DNA of 9,235 bases, taken from the NCBI GenBank assembly GCA_900319195.1, contig ONNL01000099.1, positions 1 through 9,235 of the forward strand. The letters are read 5' to 3'. The translations under genes were made by a program, and so were the position numbers. The DNA is from an uncultured Ruminococcus sp. (GTDB lineage: Bacteria; Bacillota; Clostridia; Oscillospirales; Ruminococcaceae). Positions 1 through 5,633 of the stretch are shown here, piece by piece. Below the pieces are notes generated by a model. The model was not told where the DNA came from, searched no databases, and saw nothing but the letters and a program-made list of their open reading frames with translations. Each line of letters begins with the position of its first letter. Position 1 is the first letter of the stretch.

Positions 1-690
1 GACCTCGGAAAAGGCTACTCTAAGGCAGGTCTTGACGGCGTTTCACTTGACACCATGACGACCTCGCTCTACGGAGATTACGGCAAAAAGACCATTTCAA
101 GATATGATTCCATGAAGCTTCTCACGGAGAACTATGCAAAGCTTGACGGCTCGCTTGAAAAAGGCATACTTGCGGACTGCGCAAATGCCTACGCTCTGCC
201 GTATGTCAGCAATATAAGCGGAGTTCCCCTGACATCGAGCAGATTTGATTTGTTCGATGAGGATATACCGTTCTATCAGATGGTAGTGCACGGACTTATC
301 CCGTATTCGACAACCGCTGTAAACGGCGATGCCGACCCCGAACAGCTTCTGCTCATGGCTGCGGCAACAGGCAGCAATCTTTCATATGACCTGCTTTACA
401 GCGAGGTCAGCGACCTCAAGGACACCGAGTTCGACATTTACTACTATGCTAATTATGAGCACTGGATAGAGACTATCGGTTCGGAGTATCAGCTCCTCAA
501 GCCGATACTTTCAAGCACGAGCACGGCGTCCATCACGGACTATGAGACCGAAAACGAAGGCAAGCTCGTTACGACGACCTACTCAAACGGCGATGTTGTC
601 AAGGTTGACTTCGAGGCAAAGACAATAGACTTCAACGGCGAGCATTATGACCTTGCCGAATATGCACAGGAAGGAGGGATACGTTTCTGA
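1..690 (+). CDS. DUF5696-like protein of a sugar ABC operon, C-terminal part (5' end outside window)
   Basis: The frame is open from the first base, so this is the last 229 residues of a longer protein. The first ATG in view (position 55) is probably internal. The sequence has the look of the C-terminal half of DUF5696 proteins of Clostridia: a GNAYALPY-like stretch (here CANAYALPYVSN), then DEDIPFYQMVVHG near visible residues 87-99, then an LKDTEFDIYYYANYEHW stretch. This match is from memory of the family, not from a search. These proteins are large, their biochemical role is not established as far as I know, and they often sit beside CUT1 sugar permeases. A role in handling carbohydrate outside or at the membrane is inference. 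The TGA stop overlaps the start of the next gene by one base, so translation is probably coupled and the protein is made together with the transporter. No membrane segment is visible in this part. Confidence 0.6.
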   Translation, partial: DLGKGYSKAGLDGVSLDTMTTSLYGDYGKKTISRYDSMKLLTENYAKLDGSLEKGILADCANAYALPYVSNISGVPLTSSRFDLFDEDIPFYQMVVHGLIPYSTTAVNGDADPEQLLLMAAATGSNLSYDLLYSEVSDLKDTEFDIYYYANYEHWIETIGSEYQLLKPILSSTSTASITDYETENEGKLVTTTYSNGDVVKVDFEAKTIDFNGEHYDLAEYAQEGGIRF

Positions 691-1670
691 TGAATGAGAA
701 TAATACAGCTCAGACAGCGGCAGAGGAAACAACAAGAAGCAGTATCAATGTTGTTGTGAAGCCTGCAAAGAGGAGCAGACTTTCATACGAGAAGCGAAAG
801 GGACTTTACGGCTACGGCTTTATTGCGCTGTGGCTCTTCGGAACACTGATGTTCTTCCTTATCCCTCTCGGAAAATCACTCTGGTATTCATTCAACCACG
901 TCACAGTCGAGCCCGGACATCTCAACACGGAATTTCTCGGCTGGGCAAACTACATCAATGCATTCAACGAGGACCCTCTGTTCACGGCAAATCTCGAGGA
1001 GATGCTCATTGAAACGCTCTGGAAAACTCCGCTCATACTTATATTCTCGCTGTTTATCGCAGTTGTCCTGAATCAGAAGTTCAGGGGAAGAGTTCTTGCA
1101 CGAGCAATATTCTTCCTGCCTGTCATCATTGTTACGGGTCCTGTTTTCAAGATAATCAACGGTGATATGGATTCGACGGGCAACACGGGTGCGGCACAGT
1201 TCTCGACGATGTTCTCAACGGACCTCGTGGGACAGCTCATGCAGTTCCTCGGCATATACGGACTAAGCGACAAGATGAGTACGCTTATATCCACCGTTGC
1301 CGACAACATCTTCGGTATCGTATGGAGCTCGGGAATACAGATACTTCTGTTCCTTGCGGCGCTACAGAACATTCCGCCTTCGGCAAAGGAAGCCGCGCAG
1401 ATGGAGGGAGCTACCTCATGGGAATACTTCTGGAAGATAACCTTCCCGTATGTAAGCCCGTTCATACTTGCAAACCTCATCTTCACGGTGATAGACACAT
1501 TCACAAGTCCTATGAACTCGGTAATGGACCGTATCCTCACGCTTCAGAAGAAGGAGCTTGAATATGGTCTTGCGGCTTCAATGGCATGGATATACTTTGC
1601 CATAGTCCTTGCGGCTATCGGACTCATCACATTCATAGTAAATAAATTCATTTACTATGAGGTAGACTAA
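690..1670 (+). CDS. Carbohydrate ABC transporter permease, MalF/UgpA type
   Basis: Inner-membrane subunit of a CUT1-type sugar importer, expected to pair with the next gene. The 326 residues fit the family. A hydrophilic N-terminal tail of about 40 residues is followed by about six hydrophobic segments (roughly 43-66, 112-129, 138-156, 205-228, 255-273, 297-320). The cytoplasmic EAA loop that contacts the ATPase begins at Glu234 (EAAQMEGATSWEYFWKITFP), with the conserved Gly and the closing Pro in place. The ATG at 690 shares its A with the upstream stop and is preceded by AAGGAGGGA at 671-679, which supports this start. The substrate cannot be read from the sequence; an oligosaccharide is likely for this family. 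No ATP-binding subunit is encoded nearby, so a shared MsmK/MsiK-type ATPase is inferred. Confidence 0.93.
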   Translation: MNENNTAQTAAEETTRSSINVVVKPAKRSRLSYEKRKGLYGYGFIALWLFGTLMFFLIPLGKSLWYSFNHVTVEPGHLNTEFLGWANYINAFNEDPLFTANLEEMLIETLWKTPLILIFSLFIAVVLNQKFRGRVLARAIFFLPVIIVTGPVFKIINGDMDSTGNTGAAQFSTMFSTDLVGQLMQFLGIYGLSDKMSTLISTVADNIFGIVWSSGIQILLFLAALQNIPPSAKEAAQMEGATSWEYFWKITFPYVSPFILANLIFTVIDTFTSPMNSVMDRILTLQKKELEYGLAASMAWIYFAIVLAAIGLITFIVNKFIYYEVD

Positions 1671-1677
1671 GGAGGTG
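1669..1677 (+). promoter_or_regulatory. Ribosome binding site that sets the start of the second permease
   Basis: AAGGAGGTG lies across the stop codon of the first permease. It sits 8 nt before the ATG at 1684. The in-frame GTG at 1675 is itself part of this Shine-Dalgarno sequence, so it cannot be the start. Confidence 0.85.
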
Positions 1678-1683
1678 CGGAAA

Positions 1684-2721
1684 ATGGCTGAAAATACTGC
1701 TGCTGCCGCGGCTCCTGTTGTAAAGACAGAGCATGAGATCGGAAATGGTCTCACTCCGAAGCAGATGAAAAAGCTGAGAATGAAGAATATGTCGGACGAG
1801 GAACTGCACTACATAAGGCGCAGGGCTGTGTTCGACAAGATATGGCCGATATTCAGATTCCTGATAATCTTCGGTCTCGGATTTGTGATTCTCTATCCGC
1901 TCATTTATATGGTGAGCTGTACGTTCCGCGAAAGAGCGGACATGACTGACCCGACGGTTATGTGGATACCGCGTCATTATACGCTCAACGTCCTCAAGGA
2001 GACCATTATCGCAATGGACTTCTGGAACACGCTCAAGAACACGCTTGTGCTCAACATAGGCTGCTCGCTCGTGCAGGTAGTATCGTGTGCGATAACAGGC
2101 TACGGCTTTGCGAGGTTCAAGTTCAGGGGCAAGGCGCTGCTCTTCGGAGTGGTCGTTTTGCAGATACTTGTTCCGACGCAGGTAATATCGTTCCCTCTCT
2201 ATGCGCAGTTCAGATACTTCGGCTTCGGAAGCTTCAAGGTCAACCTCATTGACAATATGCTTGCGATGTATCTCCCTGCAATAACCGCAAACGGAATACG
2301 CTCGGGACTTATGATACTCATTTTCCGTCAGTTCTTCAAGGGACTGCCGAAGGAGCTTGAGGACGCTGCCTATATCGACGGCTGCGGACCGTTCAAGACC
2401 TTTGTTAGAGTAATGGTACCGAATGCGGCTTCGTCATTCCTTACGGTTTTCCTGTTCTCAGTTGTATGGTACTGGAACGATTACTATGTAAGCTCAATGT
2501 TCTTCACAAACACAAAGACCGTTGCAACAATGCTCTATAACCTCGATAACGAGTTCAAGAAGAGACTGTTCAACGACCCGACGATACAGATAAGTCCGCG
2601 TGAGCAGATAGTCTGGAAGCAGGCAGGCTGCCTTATTTCGATAATGCCGCTGCTTGTCATGTATGCATTCCTTCAGAAGTATTTCACTGAGGGTATCGAG
2701 CGTTCGGGACTTGTTGCATAA
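1684..2721 (+). CDS. Carbohydrate ABC transporter permease, MalG/UgpE type
   Basis: Second membrane subunit of the CUT1 importer, expected to form a heterodimer with the product of the preceding gene. It has 345 residues from the ATG at 1684. An earlier in-frame GTG (1675) falls inside the ribosome binding site and was not used. The protein has a long polar N-terminal tail (about 54 residues, alanine-rich at first), a first membrane helix at about 56-78, and about five more. The EAA loop begins at Glu226 (EDAAYIDGCGPFKTFVRVMVP), which is the ATPase contact. The family usually has about 270-300 residues; the extra length is the N-terminal tail. The gap to the upstream stop is 13 nt, so the two permeases are co-transcribed. 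A terminator follows at 2739, making this the last gene of the operon. Substrate unknown. Confidence 0.93.
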   Translation: MAENTAAAAAPVVKTEHEIGNGLTPKQMKKLRMKNMSDEELHYIRRRAVFDKIWPIFRFLIIFGLGFVILYPLIYMVSCTFRERADMTDPTVMWIPRHYTLNVLKETIIAMDFWNTLKNTLVLNIGCSLVQVVSCAITGYGFARFKFRGKALLFGVVVLQILVPTQVISFPLYAQFRYFGFGSFKVNLIDNMLAMYLPAITANGIRSGLMILIFRQFFKGLPKELEDAAYIDGCGPFKTFVRVMVPNAASSFLTVFLFSVVWYWNDYYVSSMFFTNTKTVATMLYNLDNEFKKRLFNDPTIQISPREQIVWKQAGCLISIMPLLVMYAFLQKYFTEGIERSGLVA

Positions 2722-2738
2722 TGTGAAATCCAAAGAAA

Positions 2739-2770
2739 GCACTCTGCTCGGAGCAGGGTGCTTCTTTTTT
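2739..2770 (+). terminator. Rho-independent terminator of the ABC-transporter operon
   Basis: GCACTCTGC and GCAGGGTGC form a 9-bp stem (one G-T pair) around the loop TCGGA, followed by TTCTTTTTT. It begins 17 nt after the permease stop codon. Confidence 0.88.
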
Positions 2771-2796
2771 CATATTATTGAGGACTGTATATTTGC

Positions 2797-2825
2797 TTGA
2801 CAATACTGTTTTCGTATATTATAAT
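2797..2825 (+). promoter_or_regulatory. Consensus SigA promoter without a clear gene
   Basis: TTGACA (2797-2802) and TATAAT (2820-2825) are separated by exactly 17 nt, a perfect consensus. Transcription would start near 2832. No intact gene with a ribosome binding site follows before the hairpin terminator at 3004, so the product would be a short RNA of about 210 nt or the transcript of a decayed gene. Confidence 0.65.
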
Positions 2826-2855
2826 AAATGAAAACAAGATAATGATCCAAGCTGA

Positions 2856-2993
2856 CCGAATAGTGCAAGAAATATCAAGAAGCGTATCTTTATCTATGCG
2901 GTAGCTGCTGCACCCGAGGGACAGTCATATGCAAGGGATATTGACGAGAAGTACGGAGTGACCTATGATATGCTCGTCGGCTCGGACAAGTGA
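2856..2993 (+). pseudogene. Unrecognised coding-like remnant, 45 codons ending in TGA
   Basis: After a TGA at 2853, this frame is open for 45 codons and reads ...KKRIFIYAVAAAPEGQSYARDIDEKYG..., ending in GSDK and a TGA at 2991. Codon choice (GAG, GAC, CTC, TAC, GTC) resembles the neighbouring genes, which suggests the 3' end of a former gene. It has no ATG, GTG or TTG with a ribosome binding site at its start. A second frame holds a 20-codon run from the ATG at 2842, also without a ribosome binding site, so a frameshifted or internally deleted gene is possible. I do not recognise the family. It may equally be part of a non-coding RNA between the promoter at 2797 and the terminator at 3004. 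Confidence 0.35.
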
Positions 2994-3045
2994 ATAAAAA
3001 AATAACGTCAGCAGACATTCCTCGGGAAGTCCGCTGGCGTTTTTG
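2994..3045. terminator. Bidirectional terminator between the remnant and prfB
   Basis: An imperfect hairpin at 3004-3041 (AACGTCAGC pairing with GCTGGCGTT, plus GAC/GTC and TTC/GAA inside, with one mismatch and one bulge) has a T-run on both sides. On the + strand the run is TTTTT after the stem. On the - strand the A-rich stretch 2994-3003 reads as a T-run. It therefore ends prfB transcription from the right and any transcript from the 2797 promoter from the left. Confidence 0.8.
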
Positions 3046-3057
3046 CTTGCATTGATT

Positions 3058-4176
3058 TTACTTTTGGAGTTCTCCATGAGAGAGCGACTTGAGGTAGGCA
3101 TTGATGAAGCCGTCGATGTCGCCGTCCATAACAGCCTGAATGTTGCCGTTTTCAAAGCCTGTACGGTGATCCTTTACGAGAGTATAGGGCATGAATACGT
3201 AGGAGCGTATCTGCGAGCCCCATGCTATCTGGTTCTGTACGCCCTTGATGTCGGAGATCTTTTCGAGGTGCTCACGCTCCTTGATCTCAATGAGCTTTGA
3301 GCGGAGCATTTTCATAGCGTAGTCCTTGTTCTGATACTGTGAACGCTGAGTCTGGCACGAAACAACGATACCCGTCGGCTTGTGGATAAGTCTTACGGCA
3401 GATGAGGTCTTGTTTACCTTCTGACCGCCTGCACCGCTTGAACGGTAAACCTCCATTTCAATATCCTCGGGACGAATATCGACTTCGATAGAATCGTCGA
3501 TTTCCGGCATTACTTCAAGAGCGGCAAAGGAGGTGTGTCTCCTGCCCGAAGCGTCAAACGGAGAAATGCGGACAAGTCTGTGGACTCCCGATTCCGACTT
3601 CATATAGCCGTAGGCATTGTCGCCTTCGATGAGGATAGAAGCGGACTTTACGCCTGCGTCGTCGCCGTCGAGCATATCAAGGAGCGTGACCTTGTAATCG
3701 TGGCGCTCTGCCCAGTGGTTGTACATTCTGTAAAGCATTTCCGTCCAGTCCTGAGCCTCTGTTCCGCCTGCGCCTGCGTGGAAGGTGAGGATAGCGTTTG
3801 AGCCGTCGTACTCGCCGCTGAGGAGAGTCGAGAGCTTTTCGTCCTCGAACTTATTTTTGAATGTGTCATATTCAGCGTTTATCTCGTCGATGGTCGAGTC
3901 GTCCTCAGCCTCTATCGAGAGCTCGACGAGGGCAATGAGGTCCTCAAGGCTTGCGTTGAGCTTTGTATACCTCTCTATCTTCTTTTCAAGGGACTTTGTC
4001 TCCTTCTGTACCTTCTGTGAATTTTCGATGTCATCCCAGAAGCCGTCCTGCATGGTCATTTCGTTGAGTTCTTCAAGTCTCTTTTTAGCCGCAGGAATAC
4101 CGAGAACATCGGCAAGCTCGGTCATCTTTTCACGGTAATCGGTGATTTCAACACGTAAATCGTCAAGTATGATCAT
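3058..4176 (-). CDS. prfB: Peptide chain release factor 2
   Basis: RF2 recognises UGA and UAA stop codons in the ribosomal A site and triggers release of the finished protein. The 372-residue product has an N-terminal helical domain, then the stop-codon-reading motif SPF at residues 205-207 and the catalytic GGQ at 250-252 in SSGAGGQKVNKTSSAVRL. The SPF tripeptide distinguishes RF2 from RF1 (PxT). The Gln252 in GGQ is the residue methylated by PrmC in studied bacteria. The frame is continuous from the ATG at 4176. The CTTTGAC-type programmed +1 frameshift site near codon 25 found in many prfB genes is absent, so that autoregulation cannot operate here. AAAGGA at 4187-4192 is the ribosome binding site. 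The gene is divergent from ymdB and convergent with the upstream locus. Confidence 0.97.
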   Translation of the reverse strand: MIILDDLRVEITDYREKMTELADVLGIPAAKKRLEELNEMTMQDGFWDDIENSQKVQKETKSLEKKIERYTKLNASLEDLIALVELSIEAEDDSTIDEINAEYDTFKNKFEDEKLSTLLSGEYDGSNAILTFHAGAGGTEAQDWTEMLYRMYNHWAERHDYKVTLLDMLDGDDAGVKSASILIEGDNAYGYMKSESGVHRLVRISPFDASGRRHTSFAALEVMPEIDDSIEVDIRPEDIEMEVYRSSGAGGQKVNKTSSAVRLIHKPTGIVVSCQTQRSQYQNKDYAMKMLRSKLIEIKEREHLEKISDIKGVQNQIAWGSQIRSYVFMPYTLVKDHRTGFENGNIQAVMDGDIDGFINAYLKSLSHGELQK

Positions 4177-4225
4177 GGTTTATATCCTTTCAGTGAAAAA
4201 TTCGATTTCAAATACATACAATATT

Positions 4226-4254
4226 ATTATATCATACATTTATAGAAATAGCAA
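4226..4254 (-). promoter_or_regulatory. Promoter of prfB
   Basis: On the - strand TTGCTA (4254-4249) and TATAAT (4231-4226) are separated by 17 nt. Transcription would begin near 4219, giving a leader of about 43 nt before the prfB ATG. Confidence 0.7.
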
Positions 4255-4332
4255 GAGGCACGGAGGAAGATTTCCTATTAATTGTAACTTCACTGCGAAC
4301 AATGAGACATCAAGCCGAAAAAAATCAGACGC

Positions 4333-4361
4333 TTGACACTGCGCTCTGCGAATGGTATAAT
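4333..4361 (+). promoter_or_regulatory. SigA promoter of ymdB with extended -10
   Basis: TTGACA (4333-4338), a 17-nt spacer and TATAAT (4356-4361), with TG one base before the -10 (TGGTATAAT). This is a near-ideal promoter and predicts a start near 4368 and a leader of about 25 nt. The -35 element contains an in-frame TTG that can be mistaken for a start codon of ymdB. Confidence 0.85.
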
Positions 4362-4379
4362 TATATTATTAAATCAGAC

Positions 4380-4386
4380 GGGGGAG
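4380..4386 (+). promoter_or_regulatory. Ribosome binding site selecting the TTG start of ymdB
   Basis: GGGGGAG ends 6 nt before the TTG at 4393. The nearer ATG at 4388 is only 1 nt away and opens a frame of two codons (ATG ACT TGA), so it is not the gene's start. Confidence 0.65.
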
Positions 4387-4392
4387 CATGAC

Positions 4393-5160
4393 TTGAAAAA
4401 TCTTCTATTCATAGGCGATGTCGTGGGAAATGCAGGCTGTGAGTTCCTCAGCAGCAAGCTCCGCACCATAAAGCAGATGTACGGCATCGACATGACCGTT
4501 GTGAACGGCGAAAATTCGGCACAGGGCAACGGCATAACAAAATTGTCCGCGGACATGATATTTTCCGCAGGCGCGGACATAATAACAACAGGCAATCACG
4601 CATTCCGCAGGCGCGAGTCACTCGACATCTTCGACAGCGAGTTCATACTCCGCCCTGCAAACTATCCCGAGGGAGCTATCGGCAGAGGTGTCTGCACTCT
4701 CGATATGGGAGCATACTCCGTTACTGTCATAAACCTCATGGGTACGGTGTTTATGGACCCTCTTGACAATCCGTTCACCGTTATCGACAGCATTCTCGAC
4801 GAGACCGACGCCAAGAACATCTTCGTTGACTTTCACGCGGAGGCAACGTCCGAGAAAAAGGCTATGGGCTATCACCTTGCGGGACGAGTTACCGGCGTTT
4901 TCGGCACACACACTCATGTCCAGACAACTGATGACTGCATACTCGGCGGCAGGACTGCATATATTACCGATGCAGGCATGACGGGTCCCGAGGAATCGTG
5001 TCTCGGAGTTGAGATAAAGCCTGCTGTGGACAGACTCCGCTTCCGAATGCCCGTGAAATTCCGTGAGGCAGAGGGACCGTGCTTCCTGTGCGGTATTGTA
5101 GTATCTTTTGACGAAAAAAGTGGCAAATCGCACAAAACAGAGAGGATAATTATAAGATAA
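4393..5160 (+). CDS. ymdB: YmdB-family metallophosphoesterase
   Basis: A TIGR00282/YmdB-type cytoplasmic enzyme. The Bacillus subtilis homologue hydrolyses 2',3'-cyclic AMP and affects the choice between motility and biofilm. That role is family knowledge and is not shown here. The 255 residues from the TTG at 4393 start with KNLLFIGDVVG, as is usual for the family (about 260 residues). All expected metal ligands are visible: Asp9 (GDVVG), Glu40-Asn41 (NGENS), Asn68-His69 (GNH), His148 (DFHAEATSEK), and His173 and His175 (GTHTHVQT). One difference from memory of the family is GNHAFRRRE where many members have GNHxWD. A longer reading from the TTG at 4333 would begin inside the promoter and is rejected. 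No terminator is evident before spoVS, so read-through into spoVS is likely. Confidence 0.93.
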   Translation: MKNLLFIGDVVGNAGCEFLSSKLRTIKQMYGIDMTVVNGENSAQGNGITKLSADMIFSAGADIITTGNHAFRRRESLDIFDSEFILRPANYPEGAIGRGVCTLDMGAYSVTVINLMGTVFMDPLDNPFTVIDSILDETDAKNIFVDFHAEATSEKKAMGYHLAGRVTGVFGTHTHVQTTDDCILGGRTAYITDAGMTGPEESCLGVEIKPAVDRLRFRMPVKFREAEGPCFLCGIVVSFDEKSGKSHKTERIIIR

Positions 5161-5183
5161 TACACAAATTTCTTTAAACATAC

Positions 5184-5212
5184 TTGATTTTTTCGGAGAT
5201 ATGTTGTATAAT
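5184..5212 (+). promoter_or_regulatory. Promoter of spoVS
   Basis: TTGATT (5184-5189), a 17-nt spacer and TATAAT (5207-5212). The start would be near 5219, giving a leader of about 89 nt before spoVS. The pattern is SigA-like, whereas the B. subtilis gene is known to use SigH. Confidence 0.7.
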
Positions 5213-5243
5213 AGATTTATACAGGTAACTGCATTCATCAACA

Positions 5244-5265
5244 GGACTGCACCCCTATGCAGTCC
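5244..5265 (+). other. Perfect hairpin in the spoVS 5' leader
   Basis: GGACTGCA and TGCAGTCC form an 8-bp perfect stem with the loop CCCCTA. No T-run follows, so it is not a simple terminator. It lies about 27 nt before the spoVS ribosome binding site (AGGAGG, 5293-5298). It may stabilise the mRNA or bind a regulator; this is inference. Confidence 0.6.
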
Positions 5266-5307
5266 GACGCAAACGTACACAGTTCATTTTACAGGAGGCA
5301 TACTATT

Positions 5308-5568
5308 ATGGAAATTTTAAAAGTCTCATCACAGTCAAAACCCAATTCTGTAGCAGGTGCAATTGCAGGAGTCATTAGAGAACAGAAAGCAGTTGAAGTG
5401 CAGGCAGTAGGCGCAGGTGCAGCTAATCAGGCGATAAAGGCTATCGCTATCGCAAGAGGCTACCTTGCACCCATAGGTATCGACCTTATTTGTATCCCCG
5501 CTTTCGCCAATATCGTGATAGACGGCGAAGAGAGGACTGCTATCAAGCTCATCTGCGAGCAGAGATAA
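5308..5568 (+). CDS. spoVS: Stage V sporulation protein S
   Basis: A small Alba-like protein needed for normal spore coat and cortex assembly in B. subtilis. Homologues also occur in non-sporulating bacteria, so it does not prove sporulation here. The 86 residues equal the family length, and the sequence is very highly conserved: it starts MEILKVS, has KPNSVAGAIAGVIRE, AVGAGAANQAIKAIAIARG and LICIPAF, and ends with DGEERTAIKLI. The start is the ATG at 5308, 9 nt after AGGAGG (5293-5298). An in-frame ATG at 5257 lies inside the leader hairpin and would add residues not found in the family. The ymdB-spoVS order is also that of B. subtilis. A terminator follows at once. Confidence 0.97.
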   Translation: MEILKVSSQSKPNSVAGAIAGVIREQKAVEVQAVGAGAANQAIKAIAIARGYLAPIGIDLICIPAFANIVIDGEERTAIKLICEQR

Positions 5569-5590
5569 GTAGTTAAAGCAATAACAGCAC

Positions 5591-5620
5591 AGGGCGGACT
5601 TCTGTCCGCCCTTGATTTTT
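5591..5620 (+). terminator. Strong terminator between spoVS and recG
   Basis: GGGCGGAC (5592-5599) and GTCCGCCC (5604-5611) form an 8-bp perfect GC-rich stem with the loop TTCT, extended by an A-T pair and followed by TTGATTTTT. It lies 22 nt after the spoVS stop, and its T-run touches the ribosome binding site of recG. Confidence 0.92.
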
Positions 5621-5633
5621 GAAGGAGAAAAAT

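Noticed and set aside
1073..1540. Minus-strand 155-codon open frame
   Set aside because: It is antisense to the MalF-type permease, which has clear family features on the + strand.
4264..4276. AGGAA-GAT-TTCCT inverted repeat between prfB and ymdB
   Set aside because: The 5-bp arms are too short to separate from chance, and it overlaps neither promoter.
4333..4392. Longer ymdB starting at the TTG at 4333
   Set aside because: That TTG is the first three bases of the TTGACA -35 element, and the added 20 residues lie across the promoter and leader.
4618..5280. Minus-strand 220-codon open frame
   Set aside because: It is antisense to ymdB, whose motifs are intact, and it shows no recognisable domain or ribosome binding site.
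5257..5307. Longer spoVS starting at the ATG at 5257
   Set aside because: It has no ribosome binding site, lies in the leader hairpin, and adds residues that are absent from the 86-residue family.
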